Source: Nostoc carneum NIES-2107
GTDB taxonomy: Bacteria; Cyanobacteriota; Cyanobacteriia; Cyanobacteriales; Nostocaceae
NCBI GenBank assembly: GCA_002368155.1
Contig: AP018180.1
Coordinates: 1,178,001-1,242,000, forward strand
Direction of reading: 5' to 3'
Length of the DNA: 64,000 nucleotides
The translations under genes were made by a program, and so were the position numbers. Shown piece after piece: positions 56,401-64,000 of the stretch (the first letter of the stretch is position 1; each line of letters begins with the position of its first letter). The notes under the pieces are model-generated. The model was not told the origin of the DNA. It saw only the letters and a list, made by a program, of their open reading frames with translations, and made no database searches.

Positions 56401-57881
56401 CGATGTCTTGTTTGCGCGATCGCCTGATGCCATGAATCGAGTAAGCTTAAGCGATGATCGGTGCTAATTTTTGGCTCAAACCATTGTTCAGCTTGCCATT
56501 GCTGCAAAATTTCGGCTTCGCTTTCCCAATAACCAATCGCTAAACCTGCTAAATAGGCGGCTCCCAAGGCTGTAGTTTCGGTAATTTTGGGACGCACAAC
56601 AGGTACACCTAAAATATCTGCCTGAAATTGCATTAATAGATTATTGCGAGATGCACCGCCATCTACCCGCAGTTCTCGCAGATGTAGCTGGGAATCTTGG
56701 CGCATCGCCTCAATTACGTCAGCCGTTTGATAGGCTATGCTTTCTAAGGCTGCACGGGCAATATGGGCGCTGGTGGAACCGCGAGTCAAACCAGTAATCG
56801 TACCGCGAGCGTAACTATCCCAATAAGGTGCGCCTAAACCGACGAATGCAGGTACAAAATACACGCCACCAGTATCAGGAACGCTACCAGCTAAGGCTTC
56901 TACATCCTCACTATGCTTAATGATTTCCAGTCCATCACGCAACCATTGCACAACCGCCCCAGCAATAAATACGCTGCCTTCTAAAGCGTAGTCAGTACGT
57001 CCATTGATGCGCCAGGCGATCGTGGTTAGCAATTTGTGGTGAGATTGCATGGGCTGATTACCTGTATTTAGCAGTATAAAACATCCTGTACCATACGTAT
57101 TTTTCGCCATACCAGATTGCAATGATGCTTGCCCAAAGGTCGCAGCTTGTTGGTCTCCAGCAATACCTGCAATGGGAATGCGGCTACCAAAAATACCTTC
57201 TGAGGTATATCCATACACCTCTGACGAACTCCGTACTTCTGGCAGCAGGGAACGGGGAATATTGAGAATCGATAGCAATTCATCATCCCATTGCTGAGTA
57301 TGAATATTGAACAACAAGGTTCTGCAAGCATTAGTGACATCTGTGATGTGGAGTTCTCCCTGAGTGAGTTTCCACATTAACCAGCTATCAACGGTGCCAA
57401 ATGCTAGCTCTCCGCGTTCAGCTTTTTCGCGGGCGTAAGGTACATTATCAAGTAACCATTTAACTTTAGTGCCGCTAAAGTAAGCATCGATTACTAATCC
57501 TGTTTTTTGCTGAAAAGTTGTCTCAAGTCCCTCTGCTTTCAGTCGATCGCAGTCAGCAGCAGTGCGACGATCCTGCCAAACGATCGCATTGTAAATCGGC
57601 TTACCTGTTTTACGATCCCAGACTATAGTAGTTTCTCGTTGATTGGTAATGCCAATAGCTGCAATATCACTGGCTTTAATACCAATACGCGCTAAGGCTT
57701 CATTAGCCACACCAACTTGCGAAGACCAAATTTCATCAGCATCATGCTCTACCCAGCCAGGTTGCGGAAAGATTTGTGTAAACTCTTTCTGAGCAACCGT
57801 CAGCATATCGCCATCACGGTTAAATATAATAGAGCGCGAGCTAGTAGTACCTTGGTCAAACGCCAGAATATATTTAGTCAT
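56397..57881 (-). CDS. glpK: Glycerol kinase
   Basis: 494 aa of the FGGY family: phosphate-1 motif [38 protein letters not shown], adenosine site [18 protein letters not shown], and [20 protein letters not shown]. It phosphorylates glycerol to glycerol-3-phosphate. No GlpF or GlpD gene is adjacent. The C-terminal codons enter the heptamer repeat region (...AIAQTRHR). Confidence 0.95.
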   Translation of the reverse strand: MTKYILAFDQGTTSSRSIIFNRDGDMLTVAQKEFTQIFPQPGWVEHDADEIWSSQVGVANEALARIGIKASDIAAIGITNQRETTIVWDRKTGKPIYNAIVWQDRRTAADCDRLKAEGLETTFQQKTGLVIDAYFSGTKVKWLLDNVPYAREKAERGELAFGTVDSWLMWKLTQGELHITDVTNACRTLLFNIHTQQWDDELLSILNIPRSLLPEVRSSSEVYGYTSEGIFGSRIPIAGIAGDQQAATFGQASLQSGMAKNTYGTGCFILLNTGNQPMQSHHKLLTTIAWRINGRTDYALEGSVFIAGAVVQWLRDGLEIIKHSEDVEALAGSVPDTGGVYFVPAFVGLGAPYWDSYARGTITGLTRGSTSAHIARAALESIAYQTADVIEAMRQDSQLHLRELRVDGGASRNNLLMQFQADILGVPVVRPKITETTALGAAYLAGLAIGYWESEAEILQQWQAEQWFEPKISTDHRLSLLDSWHQAIAQTRHR

Positions 57882-58161
57882 AGGATTAGCATGAATTGAT
57901 TCATTCCCAGGTGGGTGAACTGCACACAGCGCATCTCAAAATATAGCGCGATCGCACTCCTCCTCAAGTTGCCAATTTTGAAACTTTTAAGTTACTAGTT
58001 CGCTAAGGAAACTTGGCTGTTTTTATCCCTTACCCTTTTCCCTTTCCCCTTTCCCCAGAATTTTTAGGGAAGTTCTTGAGCGTTCTCTGTACTAGGGTAG
58101 TAGACTTCACAATAGTCTTTCGATAAAAATACTATAAATCGACAGCCATAGTGTACTTAAG

Positions 58162-58929
58162 ATGGAAGGGACAAATAAAGCTAATCCAGAAGGTTTTTGG
58201 CCGCTGAATTTTCTCAAAAAGCTGCTTATAGCTCATTGGCGTTCTTTATTAATCCTGTTAATAGGAGTTTATTTACCTTTTCAGCTATTTGAACTTTTGG
58301 CAGTTAAGGTATGGCAGAATGAAGGCGGTTTTCCTTGGGATGTGCCGATATTGCTGGCAATTCATTCTCAAGCCATACCACAATTAGATGTCATAGCAGT
58401 TATCTTGACAAAGTGTGGATCTTTTTGGACTGCATTGCCGATATTTACTGCGATCGCCATTGTATTCTGGCAAAGACGCTGGTGGCGATCGCTAACTTAT
58501 TTACTCACCACCGCATTCGGAAGTCTGATCATCAACCGCACTGCTAAAGAATTAATGCATCGAGTCCGTCCGCAACTATGGGTGTCTGGTGCGCCGGAAT
58601 TTGATTATGCATTTCCCAGCGGTCATGCGATGACGAGTATGACTTTGGTAATAGTTTTAGTAATTTTGAGCAAGGATAAACCTTGGCGCTGGTTAGTAAT
58701 GCTTTTTGGCGCTTTATATGTCTTGGCGATCGCTTGGACAAGGCTTTATTTAGGGGTTCACTTCCCCAGTGATATTTTGGCAGGTTGGATGGTTGCGATC
58801 GCCTGGTCAATCGGAGTTAGTTTAATTATCAAACCTCACTTGATTGCAGCTAACCCCTTAAATAAGGTTCAACCTGTAGAAGAAACTTCTTTATTACCAA
58901 AGGAAAAACAAGTTTTAGCAGAAGATTGA
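58162..58929 (+). CDS. PAP2-family membrane phosphatase
   Basis: 255 aa with about five to six membrane helices. All three PAP2 motifs are intact: K129-X6-R136-P137 (KELMHRVRP), P152-S-G-H155 and R194-X5-H200-X3-D204 (TRLYLGVHFPSD). Such enzymes remove phosphate from phosphatidic acid, diacylglycerol pyrophosphate or undecaprenyl pyrophosphate. The substrate cannot be fixed from sequence. The C-terminal tail is hydrophilic. It is divergent from glpK with C/T-rich repeats between (58025-58065). Confidence 0.92.
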   Translation: MEGTNKANPEGFWPLNFLKKLLIAHWRSLLILLIGVYLPFQLFELLAVKVWQNEGGFPWDVPILLAIHSQAIPQLDVIAVILTKCGSFWTALPIFTAIAIVFWQRRWWRSLTYLLTTAFGSLIINRTAKELMHRVRPQLWVSGAPEFDYAFPSGHAMTSMTLVIVLVILSKDKPWRWLVMLFGALYVLAIAWTRLYLGVHFPSDILAGWMVAIAWSIGVSLIIKPHLIAANPLNKVQPVEETSLLPKEKQVLAED

Positions 58930-59269
58930 TCAGCTGTTACAAACAGGACTTACGCAACTGCTACACTCTTCTTCTGGTTTAAGAGTCAAGAGTCAAGGGG
59001 AGCCACTGCGGTCTTGGGGTTTCCCCAAGTAGAGCAAGTGGCGTTCAAATGTCCAAAATTAAGGTTTTTTAGACTTTGCACTTTTGAATGCCAGTTCACT
59101 CAACGGAGGGAATATCGGCACGTGACTGGCTTCCCTGGACAGCCTAAACAAGAAAATGTGCAATATATAATAAGTCAGCATAGCAATTATGCTTACTAGA
59201 AAACTTAGATACTGTAAATCAGTGTTAATTTATACGATTTCGAGTTTTTAGAATGGTTATACTCGTTTC

Positions 59270-59315
59270 TAGGTTCTACCTGGGAATTACGAAGTGGCTT
59301 GTGCCACTTCTTTTT
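59270..59315 (+). ncRNA. Candidate small RNA ending in an intrinsic terminator
   Basis: TATACT at 59258-59263 fits a -10 box; no good -35 is seen. About 50 nt downstream is a perfect terminator: GAAGTGGC (59291-59298), TTGT, GCCACTTC (59303-59310), TTTTT. Between them CTAGGT and ACCTGG can pair around TCT. The predicted product is a two-hairpin RNA of about 46 nt. The terminator is 360 bp past the PAP2 gene, so it probably serves something other than that gene. Confidence 0.4.
59291..59315 (+). terminator. Perfect intrinsic terminator
   Basis: An 8-bp GC-rich perfect stem (GAAGTGGC/GCCACTTC), TTGT loop and T-run. Confidence 0.88.
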
Positions 59316-59418
59316 ATGTAAATGGTAGCCTAAAAAATAATTAAAAACAAAAATGCAAACTATAAAGGTAAATCAAATTACATTTATTTTTGCTCTTATA
59401 GATTCTTATCTAATATTT

Positions 59419-59492
59419 GGAGGAAAAGGGGAATGGGAATAGGGAAAGAAAAAACCTTTAACCCTTAACCTTGAACCTTTTCCCCAAAACCG
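59419..59492. repeat. Mirror hairpin repeat
   Basis: GGAGGAAAAGGGGAATGGGA is followed by AACCTTTAACCC and CTTTTCCCCAAAACCGA; same family as 13955-14023. It lies 32 bp past the 3' end of the Rieske gene. Confidence 0.6.
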
Positions 59493-59523
59493 AGAAAGTT
59501 TATTTTGCGGTATTAGCTAATAG

Positions 59524-60624
59524 CTAGTCATTCAAATCATCTCGCCATTTATCGCGATTGTCTCTCATTTGTGTATCACGAAGCGATCGCGCTGGTTGCC
59601 AAGTTCCCCAACACAGTGCAGTTTGCCTTTCTAGGTGGTTGACAAACTGCATAATTGGCTGATCTATTTTGAGTGGAGTTTTTAAATCAAACTTAATTGT
59701 CTCAAAAATTTTAGAATCATCGTTAAAAAAATCTCGACCCAAAATATTAACTAGCCATAGCATAAATCGATTGTACAACTTACCAAAAATTCCCTTACGT
59801 TTCTGTATCATTAATATCGTTCGCCCTTCAGCCTTTCCTCCGTCAAGTAGGCGTAAAGTAAACATAATATAAAAGTGCAAAAAATCGGGGCCAATTGTAA
59901 CTATGCTGGTGCTACCGTACCAATAGCAAATACTATAGGTAATGGCATGTTTGTAGAAAGGACGAATCAGCTTGATTAGCCAGGAATCTTCCTTACCTCT
60001 TGTAGTATTGCTAAAAGTAATCGCATTTTGATTGAGTTCTTCTTTTTCAAAGACTATTTCTATTGGTAGCTTATGAACTGTATTGAAATGTTGAGTATCA
60101 ATGGCATTAATTATCACCACGTTAGGATGACATTTAGCTACGAAGTGACACACCATTGCTACATCACATTCCTTGTGTTCTAACTCAGGAATAAAAGGTA
60201 GAGGCTGTAGCGAAATTTCTCCAGTCCACACCCAAATCATGCCGTATTTTTCGGCGGTAGGCCAAGCATTTAACTTTATAGGAAGCGGTTCGTCTAAACA
60301 AGGTATATCAACACAAAAACCTTCTCGCTCAAACTTCCAATGGTGAAAAAAACAGCGCAGTTCATTACCTTCAACTTTACCCTCAGCTAAATGAGCCCCT
60401 AAATGAGGACAATAGGCATCAAAGGTAATTGCTTTTTTGTCTTTTCCTCGATAAATTACTAGTTCTCTGCCTAGTAAAGTGATAGCTTTTACTTCACCTA
60501 CCCGCAGATGATGAGAAGGAATTGCCCAATACCACCCCTCTATAAAACGTTCTGGGTTATTAAAATTTTTAGACTTACGCTTTGAGCTAACATTCTGCGA
60601 GTTAAAGTTCATTTTAGATTTCAC
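59524..60624 (-). CDS. Rieske non-heme iron oxygenase
   Basis: 366 aa. The N-terminal Rieske [2Fe-2S] domain has C72-P-H74 (YCPHLGAHLAEG) and C91-FF-H94 (LRCFFHHWKFER). The catalytic domain has the mononuclear iron site N173-A-I-D176-T-Q-H179-FNTV-H184. The layout resembles KshA/Daf-36-like or other cyanobacterial ring-hydroxylating oxygenases acting on large hydrophobic substrates; the substrate is unknown. A ferredoxin partner is not adjacent. An ATG four codons in (MNFNSQ) is an alternative start. Confidence 0.9.
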   Translation of the reverse strand: MKSKMNFNSQNVSSKRKSKNFNNPERFIEGWYWAIPSHHLRVGEVKAITLLGRELVIYRGKDKKAITFDAYCPHLGAHLAEGKVEGNELRCFFHHWKFEREGFCVDIPCLDEPLPIKLNAWPTAEKYGMIWVWTGEISLQPLPFIPELEHKECDVAMVCHFVAKCHPNVVIINAIDTQHFNTVHKLPIEIVFEKEELNQNAITFSNTTRGKEDSWLIKLIRPFYKHAITYSICYWYGSTSIVTIGPDFLHFYIMFTLRLLDGGKAEGRTILMIQKRKGIFGKLYNRFMLWLVNILGRDFFNDDSKIFETIKFDLKTPLKIDQPIMQFVNHLERQTALCWGTWQPARSLRDTQMRDNRDKWRDDLND

Positions 60625-61340
60625 TGACAGTGAAGGTCTGCATTATATAGTTCCTAATTCAGCAGCTATAAAAATGTAATCAGAGTTACTATCAGCATTT
60701 CCTCACAAAATAAACTGCAATTTTATCAGCCTAGTAAATTACATATATTGCATTTTAGATACCAGCGTTAAATGTTGATTATTCTGAAATCTTCTTCCTA
60801 AAATTATTTGCCAAGCAGTTGCGTAAACTGCCAAGAAAATCTGTGTCTGTTTTTTCCAAAAAATTTCAGTAAACTCAATTTATTCCTGAAACGAAAGAGA
60901 AAAAAGTAATTTTTACCTAAGCGCAATTGGATATATTAGGTATTATTACCCCTACTATGCTGATGTTGAATTTTGGAATACAGGTAGGAGGCGTTAGCGT
61001 TAGCGTAACGCATCTGTATCAATGCTGATTTAAGGAAATGTTGTAGTAAATAATCTGCTAGAAAGATGATGCATTCTTTTAGCTGAATTTCCCTAAGTTA
61101 CTTCTAGAAATTAAATTATTCAGTTAAAAAAGCGAAGGTGATAATTGTATTTTTCCTCCTCGGCTTCCTCTGCTTCCTCTACTCCCATGCTCAAGGGAGC
61201 AATGGTATATTTTTTCAGTGGCAGCCCCTAATGTTGTGGATGGAACAAATCAACCGATTTAGCTATCCTTGAGTAGGAGCGATAATGTTTGATAATCTGC
61301 AAAAAATTCTCGTAAACATCACTGAAAAGTTATCAAAATT
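60625..61340. other. AT-rich divergent spacer
   Basis: It holds promoters for the divergent Rieske and 7TM-HD genes (not resolved) and one GATGCGTTA-family palindrome at 60985-61014 (GCGTTA/TAACGC). A CTTCCTCTGCTTCCTC-like run occurs near 61160. Nothing else recognised. Confidence 0.5.
60985..61014. repeat. GATGCGTTA-family palindrome
   Basis: TAGGAGGCGTTAGCG then TTAGCGTAACGCATC; one arm base differs from the 26839 copy (GGCGTTA against GATGCGTTA). Confidence 0.6.
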
Positions 61341-63650
61341 GTGTTAAGTCCTAAATATTACAGGCAAACTACACTTCGGGGTAAGCAATCCTATCTGAAA
61401 AACCGACTGTTTACTGCTGGGATGTTAGTGTTGGTTGTAATATCTCTCTCCAGTGGGTTAGGCTACCGTTTTTATAATCAACCAAAACTGGATGTGGGAA
61501 AGGTAGCGCCTCAAACTCTCACCGCGCCTAATTCAGCCCATGTTGAAGATGTAAAAACGACAGCGGAAAAACGCCGAGAAGCGCGTAGCGGTGCATTGGC
61601 GGTGTGGGTTGTCGATTCACAGGTGAATGAGCAAATTAAACAACATCTTGAGCAATTATTAGCAACAGGTGACCAAATCCGCGATAAGTTGGGAAAATTT
61701 CCTATTATTAGAACTGCAATTTTGTCCACAGCCACGCAAACTTATTTGCGACAAGCACCAGAAACTCAATGGCAAACAGTATTGCAAACCTTGGCGAAAA
61801 ATAGCAATTTGACTGGCTTAAATTCTGCTCAACAGCAAGCAGTCAAGAATTTGCGAAGTTATCGAGAGTCTAACTCTTCTGTGGCTTTATCTCAAGTTTT
61901 AAAAGCGATCGCTCAAGCTCGTCAGCGCTATACTACCGCCCTTAATTCCCTGAGCGAAAATACTAGCACTCAGCCTCAAACCCTTTACGATGCTACTTTT
62001 TTGAATTTGTCTGATGCAGATTGGCAACAGGCTAAAATCCAAATTCATCAGACTTTAGAGCGGATGTTAGCACAGGGTATCTATCCTGGTTTATCTTCTC
62101 ATAACCTGAACTCTGCAATCGCGATGCAGGTAAGTGTATCTGTTCCCAAAACAACGCAACCTTTAGCAAACCGACTGCTATCAACGGTAATTATTCCCAA
62201 CCTGATTAAAGATATTGAGCAAACTAAGGTAATTGCAGAAAAAGCAGCACAAGCTGTAGAACCAACAACAGTCAGCATTCAAAAAGGTGAGGCGATTGTC
62301 AAGGCGGGAGAAAAAATTACTCAGGCTGATTTTGTACTATTAGACTACTTTCGCTTGAGCCAACGCAGCATCGACTGGGTGGAACTAACGCGTTTCACAG
62401 CCATAGTAGGGTTAGCGGTAGCTGTGTTTAGGGTAGTAGAAAGACGATTTTATGCCAAGTTAAGAAGTAGCGATTATACCTTAATAATTCTCCTCATTCT
62501 CAGTGCGCCGTTGCTGATATTTTTGACCAAATCATTTACAGGTTTACCAGCCATAGGTTTACTGCTGGGTAGCTTTTACGGTTCGGCAATTGGCGGTACT
62601 GTGATGGGGTTACTAGGAATATTACTTTCAATTGGCACAGAACTGAGCTGGCATGATTTAATACCAAGTGCCACCAGTGGAATTCTGGGTGGATTAATGG
62701 CGGGACAATGGCGATTTCCTGGCAGAGAAGCACCGCGAACGCGAGAAGAATTAGCTACCTTGGGAATTTTAATTGGGTTGACCCAAGGAGGTGTTTACTT
62801 ATTGGTGAATACTGCGATCGCACCTCTTTGGTATGCTGTTCTGGGTACAGCCATGCTCAATGGTTTGGCTGGGTTACTTTGGAGCATCTTAGCCCTAGGA
62901 ATTAGCCCTTACCTAGAAACTGCATTTGATTTAGTCACACCAATTCGTTTAGCTGAATTGTCCAATCCCAACAGGCCTTTATTAAAACGCCTCGCCCATG
63001 AAACTCCAGGGACTTTTCAGCATACTCTTTTTGTAGCCACCCTAGCAGAAGCAGCAGCCAGAGCATTACATTGTCATGTAGAACTGGTAAGGGCTGGAGT
63101 TCTCTATCACGACATTGGGAAAATGCACGATCCCCTAGGGTTTATTGAAAATCAAATGGCAGGCCCGAATAAACACGATGCGATTAACGATCCCTGGAAA
63201 AGCGCGGAAATCATTAAAAAGCACGTGAGTGAAGGGCTAGTTATGGCTCGTCAGTATAAGCTACCTAGTGCTATTCAGGCTTTTATTCCCGAACACCAAG
63301 GCACGATTTTAATTGCATATTTCTATAATGAAGCACAGAAACAGCAGCAATATCATCCTGATATAGTGTTGCACGAGTCAGATTTTCGCTATGACGGCCC
63401 GATTCCCCAATCCAAAGAAACCGGAATTGCCATGCTAGCTGACGCTTGTGAAGCCGCATTGCGATCGCTCAAAGATGCAACCCCAGAAGCAGCACTAGCA
63501 ATGGTCAATAAAATCCTGAAAGCACGTTGGCAGGATCATCAGTTAATAGATTCAGGATTAACCAGGGAAGAAATGTCTCAAATTGCTTATATTTTTGTTC
63601 AAGTTTGGCAGCAATTTCATCACAAACGCATCCCTTATTCTAAATCCTAG
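61341..63650 (+). CDS. 7TM-HD (PgpH-like) membrane phosphodiesterase
   Basis: 769 aa from GTG 61341, the only start after an in-frame stop 18 bases upstream. An N-terminal membrane helix (about 25-45) is followed by a large extracytosolic 7TMR-HDED domain (about 50-330), then seven helices (about 345-545), then a cytosolic HD domain with HETPGTFQHTLFVATLAEAA and VLYHDIGKMHDP (HDIG). In other bacteria PgpH hydrolyses c-di-AMP; in cyanobacteria this class is a candidate regulator of c-di-AMP level. The metal residues H..HD..D appear intact. Confidence 0.9.
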   Translation: MLSPKYYRQTTLRGKQSYLKNRLFTAGMLVLVVISLSSGLGYRFYNQPKLDVGKVAPQTLTAPNSAHVEDVKTTAEKRREARSGALAVWVVDSQVNEQIKQHLEQLLATGDQIRDKLGKFPIIRTAILSTATQTYLRQAPETQWQTVLQTLAKNSNLTGLNSAQQQAVKNLRSYRESNSSVALSQVLKAIAQARQRYTTALNSLSENTSTQPQTLYDATFLNLSDADWQQAKIQIHQTLERMLAQGIYPGLSSHNLNSAIAMQVSVSVPKTTQPLANRLLSTVIIPNLIKDIEQTKVIAEKAAQAVEPTTVSIQKGEAIVKAGEKITQADFVLLDYFRLSQRSIDWVELTRFTAIVGLAVAVFRVVERRFYAKLRSSDYTLIILLILSAPLLIFLTKSFTGLPAIGLLLGSFYGSAIGGTVMGLLGILLSIGTELSWHDLIPSATSGILGGLMAGQWRFPGREAPRTREELATLGILIGLTQGGVYLLVNTAIAPLWYAVLGTAMLNGLAGLLWSILALGISPYLETAFDLVTPIRLAELSNPNRPLLKRLAHETPGTFQHTLFVATLAEAAARALHCHVELVRAGVLYHDIGKMHDPLGFIENQMAGPNKHDAINDPWKSAEIIKKHVSEGLVMARQYKLPSAIQAFIPEHQGTILIAYFYNEAQKQQQYHPDIVLHESDFRYDGPIPQSKETGIAMLADACEAALRSLKDATPEAALAMVNKILKARWQDHQLIDSGLTREEMSQIAYIFVQVWQQFHHKRIPYSKS

Positions 63651-64000
63651 ACATTGGCTAAGGATGCTCCGGGCAATAATTCCACAGGTAAACAACTTTT
63701 TGCAAAAGTCGGGTATTTAAATATCGCCAAAGTAAGTGGCATTAATCATTGGGTTAAAAAAATATATAGTATTTCCTATTCTTTAAAATTATTTTGTTAG
63801 AGCAGTAAATTGTTGATTATTTATATTATTTACCCACAAATTTGATGCTTGCTATAGACAATCTCATCTGTATGATTATTTCTGCTTGCTTTTAGCGCTG
63901 ATAATTTGATTTTATTCTACCCCTGATCACAAAAGCTCCAGGAATGCGAGAATAAAGTGTGGGGTTAAGCCTCTGCAATCAATAGTCGAGTCTGATTAAC
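63651..64000. other. Terminal spacer, no feature recognised
   Basis: AT-rich sequence after the 7TM-HD gene. I see no open frame, strong hairpin or repeat. Confidence 0.5.

Larger units (their letters stand above)
58930..59523. other. Spacer with dispersed repeat and candidate small RNA
   Basis: No gene. A Nostoc-type repeat spans about 58955-59060 (GACTTACGCAACTG ... GGGGAGCCACTGCGGTCTTG ... GGTTTCCCCAAG). A TATACT box and strong terminator mark a candidate small RNA (59258-59315). A mirror hairpin follows (59419-59492). Confidence 0.6.

Noticed and set aside
1-64000. CRISPR array, tRNA, rRNA or complete insertion sequence
   Set aside because: All tandem arrays seen are heptamers, 30-bp coding units or 42-bp units without spacers. 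No cloverleaf, rRNA stretch or intact transposase was found.

Overview
The window looks like the chromosome of a filamentous, heterocyst-forming cyanobacterium (order Nostocales; I cannot name the genus). The grounds are a heterocyst glycolipid synthase cluster at the left end, very frequent HIP1 octamers (GCGATCGC) in genes and spacers, Nostoc-type heptamer repeats such as GGGGACT, a pilB-pilT-pilC set, and many PAS and hybrid sensor kinases. Spacers are AT-rich and full of short dispersed palindromes. Gene density is moderate, with both strands used in blocks.

Layout. 1-6.9 kb: the end of hglC, then hglA and hglB (polyketide-type synthesis of heterocyst glycolipid aglycones), closed by a bidirectional terminator. 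7-9.4 kb (minus): lnt, then a HepT/MntA (HEPN/nucleotidyltransferase) toxin-antitoxin pair whose start codon abuts a MITE, then an IS607-type remnant. 9.6-12.2 kb (minus): gyrA. 12.5-14 kb: small genes, including a Mo-nitrogenase C-terminal-like protein. 14.2-20.8 kb (minus): a two-component cluster made of a multi-output response regulator (OmpR-HPt-REC-REC-GGDEF-like), a hybrid kinase with an ethylene-receptor-like sensor, and a single-domain receiver. 21.5-24.7 kb (minus): a 42-bp minisatellite and a STAND NTPase/TPR gene split by one in-frame TGA. 24.8-30 kb: ClC channel, amino-acid binding lipoprotein, two unknown proteins and a secreted protein built from HIP1-containing coding repeats. 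30-38 kb: arsenate reductase-type phosphatase, sensor kinase, hisC, Rpn-type nuclease, LpxB-related protein, a dead DUF305 fragment beside a copper chaperone, and a saccharopine-dehydrogenase-like protein. 38.5-43 kb (minus): pilB-pilT-pilC. 43.4-50 kb (plus): grpE-dnaK-dnaJ-tusA-like-rsgA. 50.6-56.3 kb: GH57 branching enzyme, then NDH-2-like/DoxX-like/GMC oxidoreductase genes. 56.4-63.7 kb: glpK, PAP2 phosphatase, Rieske oxygenase and a 7TM-HD phosphodiesterase.

How the genes work together. Most are core or clade-typical functions: envelope (Lnt, LpxB-like, Hgl), pili, chaperones, glycogen branching and signalling. The accessory signal is concentrated in the toxin-antitoxin/MITE area, the broken STAND gene with its minisatellite, the DUF305 remnant, and several dispersed repeat families. 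One of these families has five copies sharing the terminal inverted repeat ATACCAATT/AATTGGTAT. I found no complete insertion sequence, CRISPR array, tRNA or rRNA. No wholly new multi-gene system is evident. The strongest leads are the ethylene-receptor-like kinase cluster, the TGA-interrupted STAND gene, the MITE family, and a candidate small RNA near 59.3 kb.
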